Positions 7,862-16,980 are shown, numbered from the stretch's first letter. The stretch: 64,000 nucleotides of DNA from CAWHNT01 sp963830775 (GCA_963830775.1 CAWHNT010000037.1:1-64000); one strand, 5' to 3'. Notes: a model not told the origin generated them from the sequence alone. A program made the numbers and translations.

Positions 7862-9328
7862 ATGAGCGACGACGCAGGCGGCCGCGCGCTGCCGATCAAG
7901 GTCGATTCCACCTCCAACGGCGAGTTCCGACCGGTCCCACTGACCGAGAGCGTGGCCGCGGCCAACGCGCTGGCACGGGACCGGATCGGGGAGCATGCGC
8001 GCCGGGTCGGCATAGGTCGGCGGACCTTCCTGCAGTCGGCGTGCGGGGCGGCGACCACGCTGCTCACGCTAGGCGAAGCGTTTGCGGCCCAGGGCAACAC
8101 GGGCGGCGTCTTCCGACTGCCGAAGGAGGCGGCGTTCGAGCCGGCGGCCGCCGAGGCCGCCATCGCCGGCCATGAGTTCATCTTCGACGTCCAGACCCAC
8201 ATGGTCGACCCGACCGGCGCCTGGCGCGAGAGCGCCGGCCGCTACTGGGAGGACGTGCTGGCCAGCTTCCCGCAAGGCTCGTGCGGCGAGCGCGACCCGG
8301 TCGACTGCTTCGCTGCCGAGCGCTTCATCAAGCACGTCTTCCTCGACAGCGACACCGACCTCGCCGTCCTCTCCTTCGTGCCCGAGCTGCCCGAGCGCAA
8401 CCCGCTCTCGCTCGAGGAGGCGGAGCGGGTGCGGGTTCTGGTGGAGCGGATGGAGGGTGCTCACCGCCTCTTCCTGCACTGCATGGTGGTCCCGAACGCG
8501 CCCGCCATCGAGCCCCTGAAGTTGATGGAGGAGGCCGTCGCCCGCTACCCGATCGCGGCCTGGAAGAGCTACACGCAGTGGGGTCCCGACGGTGCGGGCT
8601 GGGAGCTCGACAGCCCGGACGTGGGCATCCCCTTCATCGAGAAGGCGCGTGAGCTCGGCATCCGCCGCATCTGCATCCATAAAGGTCTGCTCTTCGGGGG
8701 CTTCCCCGAGGAGCATGGCCGCTGTGCCGATGTCGGCCGGGCCGCCCGGCTCTACCCCGACATGGACTTCATCATCTACCACTCGGGCTTCGAGACCGCG
8801 CACCGCGAGGGCCCGTTCGACCCGAACGATGCGACGCGCGGCGTCGACACGCTGATCAAGTCGCTGGCCGACAACGGCATCGGGCCCGGCGGCAACGTCT
8901 ATGCCGAGCTCGGCAGCACCTGGCGCTTCGTCATGCGCGACCCCACGACGGCCGCCCACCTGATCGGCAAGCTGCTGAAGCATGTGGGCCAGGACAACGT
9001 GCTCTGGGGCACGGACTCGGTCTGGTACGGCTCGCCCCAGGACCAGATCCAGGCCTTCCGCAGCTTCCAGATCGCGGACGAGCTGGTGGAGCGGCACGGC
9101 TATCCCGTTCTCACGCCCGAGCTCAAGGCCAAGCTGTTCGGGCTCAACGGTGCCCGCGTCTACGGCGTCGAGGTGCCGGAGCAGCGCAAGCGGACCGAGG
9201 CCGATCCGGTGGGGGTGAGGAAGGCAGCTTACCGCGAGCGCGCGGAACCGGTATTCGAGACGCTGGGGCCGAAGACGGACCGCGAGTTCGAGGCCTTGCT
9301 CGCGGAGCGCGAGGGATTGCCGGCCTGA
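7862..9328 (+). CDS. Tat-exported amidohydrolase-2 family metal hydrolase
   Basis: A 488-residue protein. A twin-arginine signal is visible at about residues 53-80 (GRRTFLQSACGAATTLL...AFAAQG), although it is unusually far from the N-terminus, so the true start may be internal. The mature part has the amidohydrolase-2 barrel hallmarks: DVQTHMVDP near the start, HKGLLFGG, IYHSGFET, and VLWGTDSVWYG near the end, supplying the metal-binding histidine and aspartate residues. The family includes decarboxylases and hydrolases of small acids; the substrate is not evident. It stands alone on the plus strand, 55 bases before the chaperone gene. Confidence 0.82.
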   Translation: MSDDAGGRALPIKVDSTSNGEFRPVPLTESVAAANALARDRIGEHARRVGIGRRTFLQSACGAATTLLTLGEAFAAQGNTGGVFRLPKEAAFEPAAAEAAIAGHEFIFDVQTHMVDPTGAWRESAGRYWEDVLASFPQGSCGERDPVDCFAAERFIKHVFLDSDTDLAVLSFVPELPERNPLSLEEAERVRVLVERMEGAHRLFLHCMVVPNAPAIEPLKLMEEAVARYPIAAWKSYTQWGPDGAGWELDSPDVGIPFIEKARELGIRRICIHKGLLFGGFPEEHGRCADVGRAARLYPDMDFIIYHSGFETAHREGPFDPNDATRGVDTLIKSLADNGIGPGGNVYAELGSTWRFVMRDPTTAAHLIGKLLKHVGQDNVLWGTDSVWYGSPQDQIQAFRSFQIADELVERHGYPVLTPELKAKLFGLNGARVYGVEVPEQRKRTEADPVGVRKAAYRERAEPVFETLGPKTDREFEALLAEREGLPA

Positions 9329-9383
9329 GCCGGATCCCATAAGCTCTGTGCTAGAGCGCTTAGGCATAGGAGGGTCGGCTGGG

Positions 9384-9848
9384 ATGGCCGGAAATGGTGC
9401 GGACCGTCTGCTGGCCGCTCTCGGGCGGGAGGTGGGCATCCCCGAGCTGGAGCTCGACGCGGCAGGCTGCTGCGTTCTCTCGTTCGACGAGATCGTCGTG
9501 AACCTCGAGGCCGACGGGGAGAGCCACCGCCTCTTCATCTATGCCGACCTGGGCGAGGCGCCCGACGGCCTGCCCGAAGCACTCTATCGGCAGATCCTGG
9601 AGGCCAACCTGCTGTGGAAAGGAACGGGCGGGGCCACGCTCTCGCTCGACGGCCAGGCACGCCGGTTCGTGGTGGCACACGGCATGCCGGCCGACCGCAT
9701 CTCCGAGGCCGACTTTCTCACCACGATCGAACGCTTCGTCGACATCGCCGAGAGCTGGCGCCAGCGCATCGCCACGGCTGGAGCCCAGGCGGGCGCGGCG
9801 CTCGAGCCGCTGCCGTCGGGCTCCATCCACCCTGGCATGCTGGTCTGA
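9384..9848 (+). CDS. CesT-family type III secretion chaperone
   Basis: A 154-residue protein with the CesT/Tir-chaperone pattern. It opens with a helix (ADRLLAALGREVGI), then LELDAAGCCVLSFDEIVVNLE, followed by the characteristic EALYRQILEANLLWKGTGGATLSLD stretch, read here as two parts around WKGTGG, and a C-terminal helix ERFVDIAESWRQRI. Such dimeric chaperones keep a cognate effector partly unfolded and guide it to a type III apparatus. The ATG at 9384 follows AGGAGGG by nine bases and is preferred over 9348. The next gene starts 7 bases after its stop, the standard chaperone-then-effector order. No secretion-apparatus gene is in the window. Confidence 0.82.
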   Translation: MAGNGADRLLAALGREVGIPELELDAAGCCVLSFDEIVVNLEADGESHRLFIYADLGEAPDGLPEALYRQILEANLLWKGTGGATLSLDGQARRFVVAHGMPADRISEADFLTTIERFVDIAESWRQRIATAGAQAGAALEPLPSGSIHPGMLV

Positions 9849-9855
9849 ACGCGCC

Positions 9856-12339
9856 ATGGCCGTCAGCCTCGACCATTTCCGCCAGGCCGCCATCGGCGAT
9901 GCGGCGCGGATCGAAGTCAACAGCAAGGGCACGGACCTCAACCGCAAAGGCCTCTCGGCCGGCGGCAAGGCGGTGGAGTGGATCCGCGATGCCGCGGGCC
10001 TGCGCACCGACCGCAATCAGCAGGTGATGCAGGCCTTCGTCCAGGCGTTGCGCACCGGCTACGACCCTTCGATCGCCAGCGAGATGGAAGGGCGGCTGGG
10101 CCAGACCGTGGGCCAGGGCAAGCCGCTTTCCGCCCGCGTGGTCAGGGAGATCATCCAGGATGCCGACGCCATCAAGCAGGAGCGGGCGGAGAACGCCGTC
10201 GCCAACCGCTCGCTGGCCCAGGACTTCAGCCACGCGGGGCCACAGGACCGGCTGAGCGGCTACATGGCCTCGGCCGTCAGCGTGGGGAAAACGCTCGGCC
10301 TTCCCGATGATATGGTCGGCACGCTGTTCGACACGGACGACCCCAAGGTCATGGAGCTGCGCCAGAAGATCGGGGACGGCATCCGCGATCTGGGCGGGCC
10401 CGAGCCCAAGGCGGTCTCGCGCGATGCCGCCAAGGATCTCGCGGAGAGGGAGATCAAGCGGTTCCTGTGCGAGGCCGCGAACTCCAAGGCTCTGGACGGA
10501 GCTATCGGGGCAGGCGACCCCGAGGCGCCGCTGCAGCAGGCTTTGGGCAACCTCGCCAGGGAGATGGGCCTGCCCGGCATGGCCAACCTCCTGGCCGACC
10601 CGAAGAGCGAGATCATGGCCCAGTTCAAGGCCAGCGCCATGATCTCGATGCCGAGCGACGAGATTGCCGACACGGCGTTCGTGGAGCGGGTGGTCAATGA
10701 CCGCGTGCCACGCTTCCTGGTCCGGGAGGCCGTGAGCTCGGGGCAGGCCGGCTCGATCACCAGCCTGCCGAGAGACCCCGATCTCGCAGCCGACGTCGGC
10801 AGGGACCTGATCAGCAAGGTCTTCAGCAAGAACGGCCCGGCGACCGCCCGCCCTGCCGTTGCCGCCATGCTGAACGGCGAGATCGACCGGCTGGCACAGG
10901 ATGGCCCCAAGGGGGCCGAGGCCGCCCGGTCCCTGCAGAAGGCGCTGCTCAACGAGTACGCACGGATCGGCGATCCGGCGGTGAAGCTGGCACTCCTCAC
11001 CCGCGAGCGGGATCACATGCTGGCGGAGGCCCGGAGCAGCAACGCCGACGGCCACTGGTTCGCCGCCGCCTCGATGCAGAACGACATCGTGGCGCTGCAC
11101 CTGGACCAGCTGGGGCAGCCCAAGACCGCCCAGCGCAGCGCCACGCTGGACAACCTCGCCAAGGGTGCGCCCGAGCTCGCGAAGGCCATGGCCGGGCTCG
11201 ACGACATCGAGCGCCAGTACGTCGCCGCCAAAGGAGGCGACCCGGCCAAGGTGAGCCTCGGCTGGAAGGAGAGCCGCGACCAGCTGGCCCAGATGCGGGA
11301 GGCGGCGCGCGAGCTCGACGGTGCGACGGGCAGCGAGCTCCAGGCCTACATCTCGGCCAAGATGCGCGGCCTGACCGCGAACCTGATCGCCAACGCCGTG
11401 GCGACGCTGGGGCCGCCGCCGGCACCGATGGCGGTGATCAGCCTGGGCTCGGCCTCGCGCGGCGAGGCCTCGCCCTATTCCGACGTGGAGTTCGGGATCC
11501 TGCTCGACCGGCCGGCCGATGCGGCGATGAAGGAGTACACGGCCAGGCTCACCGAGCTCGTGCGCTTCCAGGTCGCCAATCTGGGCGAGAATGTCGGGCA
11601 TGAAGCGCCGGCCGGCTTCCACTGGGACACGGGCGGCAACACGCCGCTGGAGGACCCCCGTCATTTCGTCGGCACGGCGGCAGAGCTGATCCAGGCCAAT
11701 CTAGGCGAGACCGAGGGCTCGGCCGGCGGCGCCAGGCCGGACCGGATGTTCGGCTTCACCATGTTCTCGAACACCGAGCTGCTCTACGGCCCTTCTGGCG
11801 GCGATGCCGAGTGGGGCATGGTCAAGGACATGCAGCAGAAGGTGGACGCCCACTTCCAGTCGAAGTCGGGCGTAGTGGGGGGTCAGTCGCGGGGCGAGGC
11901 CCTGGGCCGCTGGGCCATGGAGGAAGGTGCTAACCTTGCCAAGCTGCGCCGGGCGGCGACCGCCGACACGGTCGACGTCAAGGCGCTGGCCCGGATGCCC
12001 ATGATGATGGCGCAGGGGCTGGCCTTGGCCCACGGCCTCAGCCTCGACGAGGGCGGCATCGCCGCCAACAGCACGGTGATGCGGCTGGCCTCGCTCGCCA
12101 ATGCCGGGGTGATCACCCGCGAGGAGGCCAGCACGCTGAGCGACGCCTTCGCCAAACTCGGCGAGATCCGCATCAAGGCCCACCTGCACGCGGGCGATGC
12201 GAACGACACGGTCCATCTCGATCCCACGAACGCGAACGGCGCCTTCGCCGCACCGGAGCTGGCCCCGATCATCCAGGACCTGCTGCCGTTCGTGGACCGG
12301 ATCGAGCGCTACCTGACCGACCCGTCGCGGCCGTTCTGA
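9856..12339 (+). CDS. Putative type III effector with polymerase-beta-type nucleotidyltransferase domain
   Basis: An 827-residue soluble protein with no signal peptide or membrane segment. Residues 1-20 are amphipathic and polar, as in type III-secreted proteins. Residues about 30-110 form a helical module with LSARVVREIIQDAD, a likely chaperone-binding region. Residues about 120-520 are helical and unrecognised. At 531-547 comes GSASRGEASPYSDVEFG, the GS-x10-DxE signature of GlnD/DUF294-like nucleotidyltransferases, with Asp543 and Glu545 as metal ligands. A helical C-terminal region follows. It could nucleotidylylate or uridylylate a protein or RNA target. Effector status is inferred from the adjoining CesT gene; the motif is directly seen. 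Codon use matches the genome. Confidence 0.7.
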   Translation: MAVSLDHFRQAAIGDAARIEVNSKGTDLNRKGLSAGGKAVEWIRDAAGLRTDRNQQVMQAFVQALRTGYDPSIASEMEGRLGQTVGQGKPLSARVVREIIQDADAIKQERAENAVANRSLAQDFSHAGPQDRLSGYMASAVSVGKTLGLPDDMVGTLFDTDDPKVMELRQKIGDGIRDLGGPEPKAVSRDAAKDLAEREIKRFLCEAANSKALDGAIGAGDPEAPLQQALGNLAREMGLPGMANLLADPKSEIMAQFKASAMISMPSDEIADTAFVERVVNDRVPRFLVREAVSSGQAGSITSLPRDPDLAADVGRDLISKVFSKNGPATARPAVAAMLNGEIDRLAQDGPKGAEAARSLQKALLNEYARIGDPAVKLALLTRERDHMLAEARSSNADGHWFAAASMQNDIVALHLDQLGQPKTAQRSATLDNLAKGAPELAKAMAGLDDIERQYVAAKGGDPAKVSLGWKESRDQLAQMREAARELDGATGSELQAYISAKMRGLTANLIANAVATLGPPPAPMAVISLGSASRGEASPYSDVEFGILLDRPADAAMKEYTARLTELVRFQVANLGENVGHEAPAGFHWDTGGNTPLEDPRHFVGTAAELIQANLGETEGSAGGARPDRMFGFTMFSNTELLYGPSGGDAEWGMVKDMQQKVDAHFQSKSGVVGGQSRGEALGRWAMEEGANLAKLRRAATADTVDVKALARMPMMMAQGLALAHGLSLDEGGIAANSTVMRLASLANAGVITREEASTLSDAFAKLGEIRIKAHLHAGDANDTVHLDPTNANGAFAAPELAPIIQDLLPFVDRIERYLTDPSRPF

Positions 12340-12355
12340 GGCCGCACCGGCCTCA
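12337..12355. terminator. Short hairpin shared by two convergent stop codons
   Basis: TGAGGCCG-CAC-CGGCCTCA is a perfect 8-bp stem with a 3-base loop. Its two arms contain the stop codon of the effector gene on one strand and that of icd on the other. No T-run follows, so it may act as a weak bidirectional terminator or as an mRNA 3'-end stabiliser. Confidence 0.5.
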
Positions 12356-13570
12356 GCCCGCCATCCGCGCCCTGATCCCCTCCTCGAGCTTGTCCAGGAA
12401 CTGCACGGTGGTGAGCCAGGGCTGGTCGGGCCCGATCAGGACGGCGAGATCCTTGGTCATGTGGCCGGCTTCGACCGTGCCGACGCAGACCTCCTCCAGC
12501 GTGCGGGCGAAGGTCTCGACCTCGGGGGTGTCGTCGAGCTTGGCCCGGTAGGTGAGGCCGCGGGTCCAGGCGAAGATCGAGGCGATCGGGTTGGTCGAGG
12601 TGGCCTTGCCCTTCTGGTGCTCGCGATAGTGCCGGGTGACGGTGCCGTGCGCGGCCTCGGCCTCCACGGTCTTGCCGTCGGGGGTCATCAGGACGGAGGT
12701 CATCAGGCCCAGGGAGCCGAAGCCCTGCGCCACGGTGTCGGACTGCACGTCGCCGTCATAGTTCTTGCAGGCCCAGACGAAGGCGCCGGACCATTTCAGG
12801 GCCGAGGCCACCATGTCGTCGATCAGGCGGTGCTCGTAGGTCAGGCCCCTGGCCTTGAACTGGTCCTTGAACTCGGCCTCGAACACTTCCTCGAACAGGT
12901 CCTTGAAGCGGCCGTCATAGGCCTTGAGGATGGTGTTCTTGGTCGAGAGATAGAGCGGGTAGCCGCGCTGGAGGGCGTAGTTCATCGACGCCTTGGCGAA
13001 CTCGCGGATCGAGTCGTCGAGGTTGTACATCGCCATGGCGACGCCGCTGCCCGGGTAGTCGTAGACCTCGTGGGTGACGGGCGCGCCGCCGCCCTCGGGC
13101 TGGAAGGAGATGGTGAGCTTGCCCTTGCCCGGCACGAGGAAGTCCGTGGCCCGGTACTGGTCGCCGAAGGCGTGACGGCCGACCACGATGGGCTGGGTCC
13201 AGCCGGGAATGAGGCGGGGCACGTTCTTGCAGACGATCGGCTCGCGGAAGATGGTGCCGCCAAGGATGTTGCGGATGGTGCCGTTGGGCGACTTCCACAT
13301 CTTCTTGAGGCCGAACTCCTTCACCCGCGCCTCGTCCGGGGTGATGGTGGCACACTTCACCCCGACATTGTGCTTCTTGATCGCCTCGGCTGCCTCGACC
13401 GTCACCTTGTCGTCGGTCGCGTCCCGATGCTCGACTCCCAGATCGTAGTAGAGGAGCTCGACGTCCACGAACGGGAGGATCAGCTTGTCCTTGATCATCT
13501 TCCAGATGATCCGGGTCATCTCGTCGCCGTCGAGCTCGACGATCGGGTTCTTCACCTTGATCTTGGACAC
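12353..13570 (-). CDS. icd: NADP-dependent isocitrate dehydrogenase
   Basis: The 405-residue homodimeric (eukaryote-like) NADP-isocitrate dehydrogenase of the TCA cycle, which converts isocitrate to 2-oxoglutarate and CO2. It opens KIKVKNPIVELDGDEMTRIIW, where the DGDEMTR segment is diagnostic. It also has the substrate-binding SPNGTIRN motif, DDMVA and the Asp-rich metal site with NYDGDVQSD. Length and motifs are intact. A promoter should lie in the 130-base gap before dnaQ. It converges on the effector gene across the hairpin at 12337-12355. Confidence 0.97.
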   Translation of the reverse strand: MSKIKVKNPIVELDGDEMTRIIWKMIKDKLILPFVDVELLYYDLGVEHRDATDDKVTVEAAEAIKKHNVGVKCATITPDEARVKEFGLKKMWKSPNGTIRNILGGTIFREPIVCKNVPRLIPGWTQPIVVGRHAFGDQYRATDFLVPGKGKLTISFQPEGGGAPVTHEVYDYPGSGVAMAMYNLDDSIREFAKASMNYALQRGYPLYLSTKNTILKAYDGRFKDLFEEVFEAEFKDQFKARGLTYEHRLIDDMVASALKWSGAFVWACKNYDGDVQSDTVAQGFGSLGLMTSVLMTPDGKTVEAEAAHGTVTRHYREHQKGKATSTNPIASIFAWTRGLTYRAKLDDTPEVETFARTLEEVCVGTVEAGHMTKDLAVLIGPDQPWLTTVQFLDKLEEGIRARMAG

Positions 13571-13700
13571 GGCTGACCTCCGGTTATGGGATCCGCTTCT
13601 CGGTCGTCCGCGGATGACAAGGACGGGATCGGTGCGGCTCCAAGCGACCTAGAGGCGCCTCGCCGCAGGGGCAAGCCGGTGCCGCGTCGCACTATGGCCA

Positions 13701-14369
13701 TCAGGCGGCCCAGATCGGGTTCTCGATCCCGGCGATGAAGGCTGCGTGCGCGGCCAGCTCCTCGGGACTGGCAGCGTGCGGCCGGGCGGGGCGGGGCGTG
13801 CGGGTCGCGGCCGCCGCGAGCTGGACCGCCGGCAGCACCAGACCCAGATCGGCCTGCCGACCGCCCATCAGGTGCAGATAGACCTCGGCCAGCAGCTCGC
13901 AGTCGAGGAGCGCTCCGTGCAGCTTGCGGCCGCTATTGTCGACCGAGAAGCGCTTGCAGAGCGCGTCCAGGCTGTTGGCCGTGCCGGGGAAGCGGCGCTG
14001 GGCCAGGAGCAGCGTGTCGATCGCACGATCGTGGGTGAAGAGCGGGCCGGCGCAGCGGGTGAGCTCGGCGTTGAGGAAGCGGATGTCGAACGAGGCGTTG
14101 TGGATGACGAGCCGGCCGTCGCCGATGAACTCCAGGAACTCGTCGACCACCTCGGCGAAGACCGGATGCTCGGAAAGGAACTCGGCCGAGAGGCCGTGGA
14201 CGCGGAACGCCTCCTCGGGCATGTCGCGCTCGGGATTGATGTAGCAGTGGAAGTGCCGGCCGCTGGGCAGGTGGTTCATCAGCTCGACGGCAGCAAGCTC
14301 GACCACCCGGTGGCCCTGGTCGGGATCGAGCCCAGTGGTCTCGGTGTCGAGCACGATGTCACGCTGCAT
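13701..14369 (-). CDS. dnaQ: DNA polymerase III epsilon subunit (3'-5' proofreading exonuclease)
   Basis: A 222-residue DEDDh exonuclease that proofreads replication. Exo I is LDTETTGLD (Asp8, Glu10), Exo II is HNASFDIRFLNAEL, and Exo III is HGALLDCELLAEVYL with the catalytic histidine and aspartate. The start at 14369 (MQRDIVLDTE) places Exo I at the very N-terminus as in homologues; the longer open frame is a shadow. It overlaps the coaE stop by 11 bases, forming the alphaproteobacterial order maf-coaE-dnaQ. Confidence 0.95.
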   Translation of the reverse strand: MQRDIVLDTETTGLDPDQGHRVVELAAVELMNHLPSGRHFHCYINPERDMPEEAFRVHGLSAEFLSEHPVFAEVVDEFLEFIGDGRLVIHNASFDIRFLNAELTRCAGPLFTHDRAIDTLLLAQRRFPGTANSLDALCKRFSVDNSGRKLHGALLDCELLAEVYLHLMGGRQADLGLVLPAVQLAAAATRTPRPARPHAASPEELAAHAAFIAGIENPIWAA

Positions 14370-15015
14370 GCGGCAGCCCCACTCCGGAACGGTGCAGCCA
14401 GCGCCCGGGCCAGACCCCCGGCGGCAGGCGTGCCGCATCCTGCACGATCCGCCGGACGGCGGCCACCACCAGGCCGCGATCCTGGCCTGAGGGAATGATG
14501 TAGTCGGCGCGGCGGCGCTTGACCGGGTCCGGCACCTGCTTCGCGCGGATCTGGGCCAGCTTCGCTTGCGTCATCCCCGGGCGGCGCAGAGCGCGGTCGG
14601 CCTGGAGGGTGGCGTGCGCGCTCACCACCACCACCCGGTCGACACGGGCTTCGCCGTGCGTCTCCAGGAGGAGCGGGACATCGAGGACGGCGACCGGCAC
14701 GCCGGCACGGCAGCAGCGGCGGAGGAAAGCGCCCTCCTCCGCCCGGACACGTGGGTGAATGATCGCCTCCAACCGACGGAGTGCCGGCGCATCGCCGAAG
14801 ACAAGCCGGCCCAATCCCGCTCGGTCGACCCCGCCGGCATCGTTGAGGCTGCCAGGGAAGGCCGCTGCGATCGCGGGCACGGCGCTGCCGCCTGGAGCCA
14901 TGAGGAGGTGGACCACCGCATCGGCGTCGAAGACGGGCACGCCGCAGAGCTGGAAGGCTGCGGCCGCCCGGCTCTTGCCCATGGCGATCGAGCCGGTGAG
15001 GCCCAGCACGATCAC
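14359..15015 (-). CDS. coaE: Dephospho-CoA kinase
   Basis: This enzyme catalyses the last step of coenzyme A synthesis, phosphorylating the 3'-hydroxyl of dephospho-CoA. The 218-residue protein begins with a Walker A loop at 8-15 (SIAMGKS within GLTGSIAMGKS). It has FDADAVVHLL, IIHPRVR and DVPLLLETH, all family landmarks. The N-terminal methionine codon overlaps the maf stop, and the 3' end overlaps dnaQ, so translation is coupled along the operon. The C-terminus is somewhat longer than usual and proline/tryptophan-rich. Confidence 0.94.
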   Translation of the reverse strand: MIVLGLTGSIAMGKSRAAAAFQLCGVPVFDADAVVHLLMAPGGSAVPAIAAAFPGSLNDAGGVDRAGLGRLVFGDAPALRRLEAIIHPRVRAEEGAFLRRCCRAGVPVAVLDVPLLLETHGEARVDRVVVVSAHATLQADRALRRPGMTQAKLAQIRAKQVPDPVKRRRADYIIPSGQDRGLVVAAVRRIVQDAARLPPGVWPGRWLHRSGVGLPHAA

Positions 15016-15620
15016 GTCGTCAGCGCACCCTGGTCGCGGAGGAACTGGAGCACGGGCAGCAGCGGCAGGCCCTGGACGGTGAAGAAGTCGCCGTCGACCC
15101 GCGCCATGAGCTGGGCACCCAGGCCCTCCAGGTGATAGGCGCCGACCGAGCCCAGGACCTCCGTGCCTGCCGCATCGAGATACTGCTCCAGGAAGGCATC
15201 GCTGAATGGCCTGACCCAGACGGAAGCCACCTCGACATGGTGCCAGACGCGGACTCCGTTGCGGAAAGCCACTGCCGCGCTAACGAGGCGATGGCGGCGG
15301 CCGCGGAGCCGGAGGAGCTGGGCGCGGGCGGCAGCGCGGTCCATCGGCTTCTCGGGCCACTCGCCGTCGACGTCCACGATCGAGTCGCTGCCGAGGACGA
15401 TGGCACCGGGGCCGACCTGGTCGGCGACGCGGCGGGCCTTGAGCTCGGCCAGGATCACGGCCGCATCCTCGGCCTGGACGCCCTCGGCACGGAGCCCGTC
15501 GCGCACACCGACCTCGTCGATCGCGGCCTCGAGCTGGGTGATCTCGACGCCGGCGGCGCGCAGGAGCCGCGCACGGGCCGGGCTGCGTGAGGCAAGGATG
15601 ACAGGCGGTGCGTCGGCCAT
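15012..15620 (-). CDS. maf: Maf-family nucleotide pyrophosphatase
   Basis: A 202-residue Maf/YceF-type protein. These enzymes hydrolyse non-canonical or modified nucleoside triphosphates, a house-cleaning activity, and are linked to septum control. The N-terminal ILASRSPARARLLRAAGV loop and the IVLGSDSIVDVDG segment, with the catalytic acidic residue, are typical. It overlaps coaE by 4 bases (ATGA) and starts 5 bases after the histidine kinase stop, so one long minus-strand operon petP-petR-kinase-maf-coaE-dnaQ is likely. Confidence 0.93.
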   Translation of the reverse strand: MADAPPVILASRSPARARLLRAAGVEITQLEAAIDEVGVRDGLRAEGVQAEDAAVILAELKARRVADQVGPGAIVLGSDSIVDVDGEWPEKPMDRAAARAQLLRLRGRRHRLVSAAVAFRNGVRVWHHVEVASVWVRPFSDAFLEQYLDAAGTEVLGSVGAYHLEGLGAQLMARVDGDFFTVQGLPLLPVLQFLRDQGALTT

Positions 15621-15625
15621 GCGGA

Positions 15626-16975
15626 TCAGGCCGGCAGGAGCATGAGCGCCCGGAGGCCGCCGCGACTCGAGCGCTCGAGCTTGAGGTCGCCGCCATGGCC
15701 CAGCACCACGTCCCGCGCGATGGTGAGGCCGAGGCCGGTGCCGGCATCCTCGCCGTGGCGCTGGTCGAGGCGGAAGAAGGGCTGGAACACCTTCTCGCGA
15801 TAGGCTTCCGGAATGCCGGGCCCGTCATCCTCGACCTGGATCTCGATGAACTCGTCGCGGCGCTGGACGCTGATCCCGATCCAGCCAGCGTAGCGGCAGG
15901 CATTGTCGACGAGGTTGGCGAGGCAGCGGCGGAAGGCCAGCGGGCGGAGCGGCATGATCAGCGGCCGCTCCATCTTGACCTCGAGCGAGACACCGCTGCG
16001 CTCGGCGCGGTCGCGCATGCTGTCGAGGATCGGCTTCAGGGCCGTGGGCTCCACCGCCTCCCTGCCCTCGCCGCGGGCGAAGGCCAGATAGCTCTCGACC
16101 AGCTTCGCCATCTCGTCGAGGTCGGTGCGCAGGTCCGAGAGCCCGGGGTCGCTGTCGGCACCCAGGAGCTCCAGCGCCAGCCGCATGCGGGTGAGCGGGG
16201 TGCGCAGGTCATGGCTCACCGCCGCCAGAAGCTCGGTGCGCTGGCCGACATGGCGCAGGATGCGGTTGCGCATGAGGTTGAAGGCATGCGCCGCCTGGCG
16301 GATCTCGAGCGCCCCCTGCAGGCGGACGTCGCCCACGTCGCCGCCCTTGCCGAAGCTCTCGGCGGCCCGCGCGAGGCGGCGGATCGGGCGGATCTGCAGG
16401 CGCATGAAGTAGAGCGCGATCACGGCCAGCAGCAGCGAGGCGCCGACCATCCAGGCGAGCAGGAGCCAGGTGGTGGTGCTGGTCACCCGCTTGCGGCCGG
16501 CAAGCGCGCGCAGGAGACCGTCGTCGAGCTGGACATAGACGGCCACGCGATCGTCCTGCTGGCCGCGCAGGTCGACCGCGAACGGGCGGGACAGCTTCTC
16601 CTCGAACCCCTGGAGGATCTTGGCGTCGATCCGGCCGCGCGGGTCGCTGTCGATGCCGGCCGTCGCCAGCGCCTGGGCCAGGGTGCCGCCGGGCTCGAAG
16701 GTGATCTTGAGATCGGTGTGCCGGCTCACCCGGTCCATGATCGCGTTCTCGAGTGCCGGGTCCTTGGTGGCTTCCAGCTCCTCGGCGAGCAGCGCCACCT
16801 CGCCGGCCACGCCGGAGGCCAGCCAGCGGGTCACGGTGTCCCAATGGCGATTGTAGAAGATGATCGAGAGGACGATCTGCAGGATCACGAGCGGCAGGAC
16901 CACCACCAGCAGCGAGCGGCCGAACAGCGTGCGCGGCGCCAGGCGGTTGAGGCTGCGGCGGAGCGGGGGCAGCAT
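15626..16975 (-). CDS. EnvZ-like sensor histidine kinase
   Basis: A 449-residue membrane kinase. It has a first membrane helix at about 21-41, a periplasmic sensor segment at about 42-168 and a second helix at about 169-190. A HAMP linker and the HisKA box with His255 (AAVSHDLRTPLTRMR) follow. The ATPase domain shows N box (NLVDNACRY), DDGPGIP and GTGLGLTIA. It partners the response regulator encoded immediately upstream (5-base gap). In this operon type the pair resembles EnvZ/OmpR or the PetR-associated kinase of alphaproteobacteria, which respond to envelope or membrane conditions; the signal is unknown here. Confidence 0.93.
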   Translation of the reverse strand: MLPPLRRSLNRLAPRTLFGRSLLVVVLPLVILQIVLSIIFYNRHWDTVTRWLASGVAGEVALLAEELEATKDPALENAIMDRVSRHTDLKITFEPGGTLAQALATAGIDSDPRGRIDAKILQGFEEKLSRPFAVDLRGQQDDRVAVYVQLDDGLLRALAGRKRVTSTTTWLLLAWMVGASLLLAVIALYFMRLQIRPIRRLARAAESFGKGGDVGDVRLQGALEIRQAAHAFNLMRNRILRHVGQRTELLAAVSHDLRTPLTRMRLALELLGADSDPGLSDLRTDLDEMAKLVESYLAFARGEGREAVEPTALKPILDSMRDRAERSGVSLEVKMERPLIMPLRPLAFRRCLANLVDNACRYAGWIGISVQRRDEFIEIQVEDDGPGIPEAYREKVFQPFFRLDQRHGEDAGTGLGLTIARDVVLGHGGDLKLERSSRGGLRALMLLPA

Positions 16976-16980
16976 GGCGC

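Noticed and set aside
9384..12339. Reading this pair as part of a complete type III secretion locus
   Set aside because: No apparatus, needle or translocon gene is present anywhere in the window.
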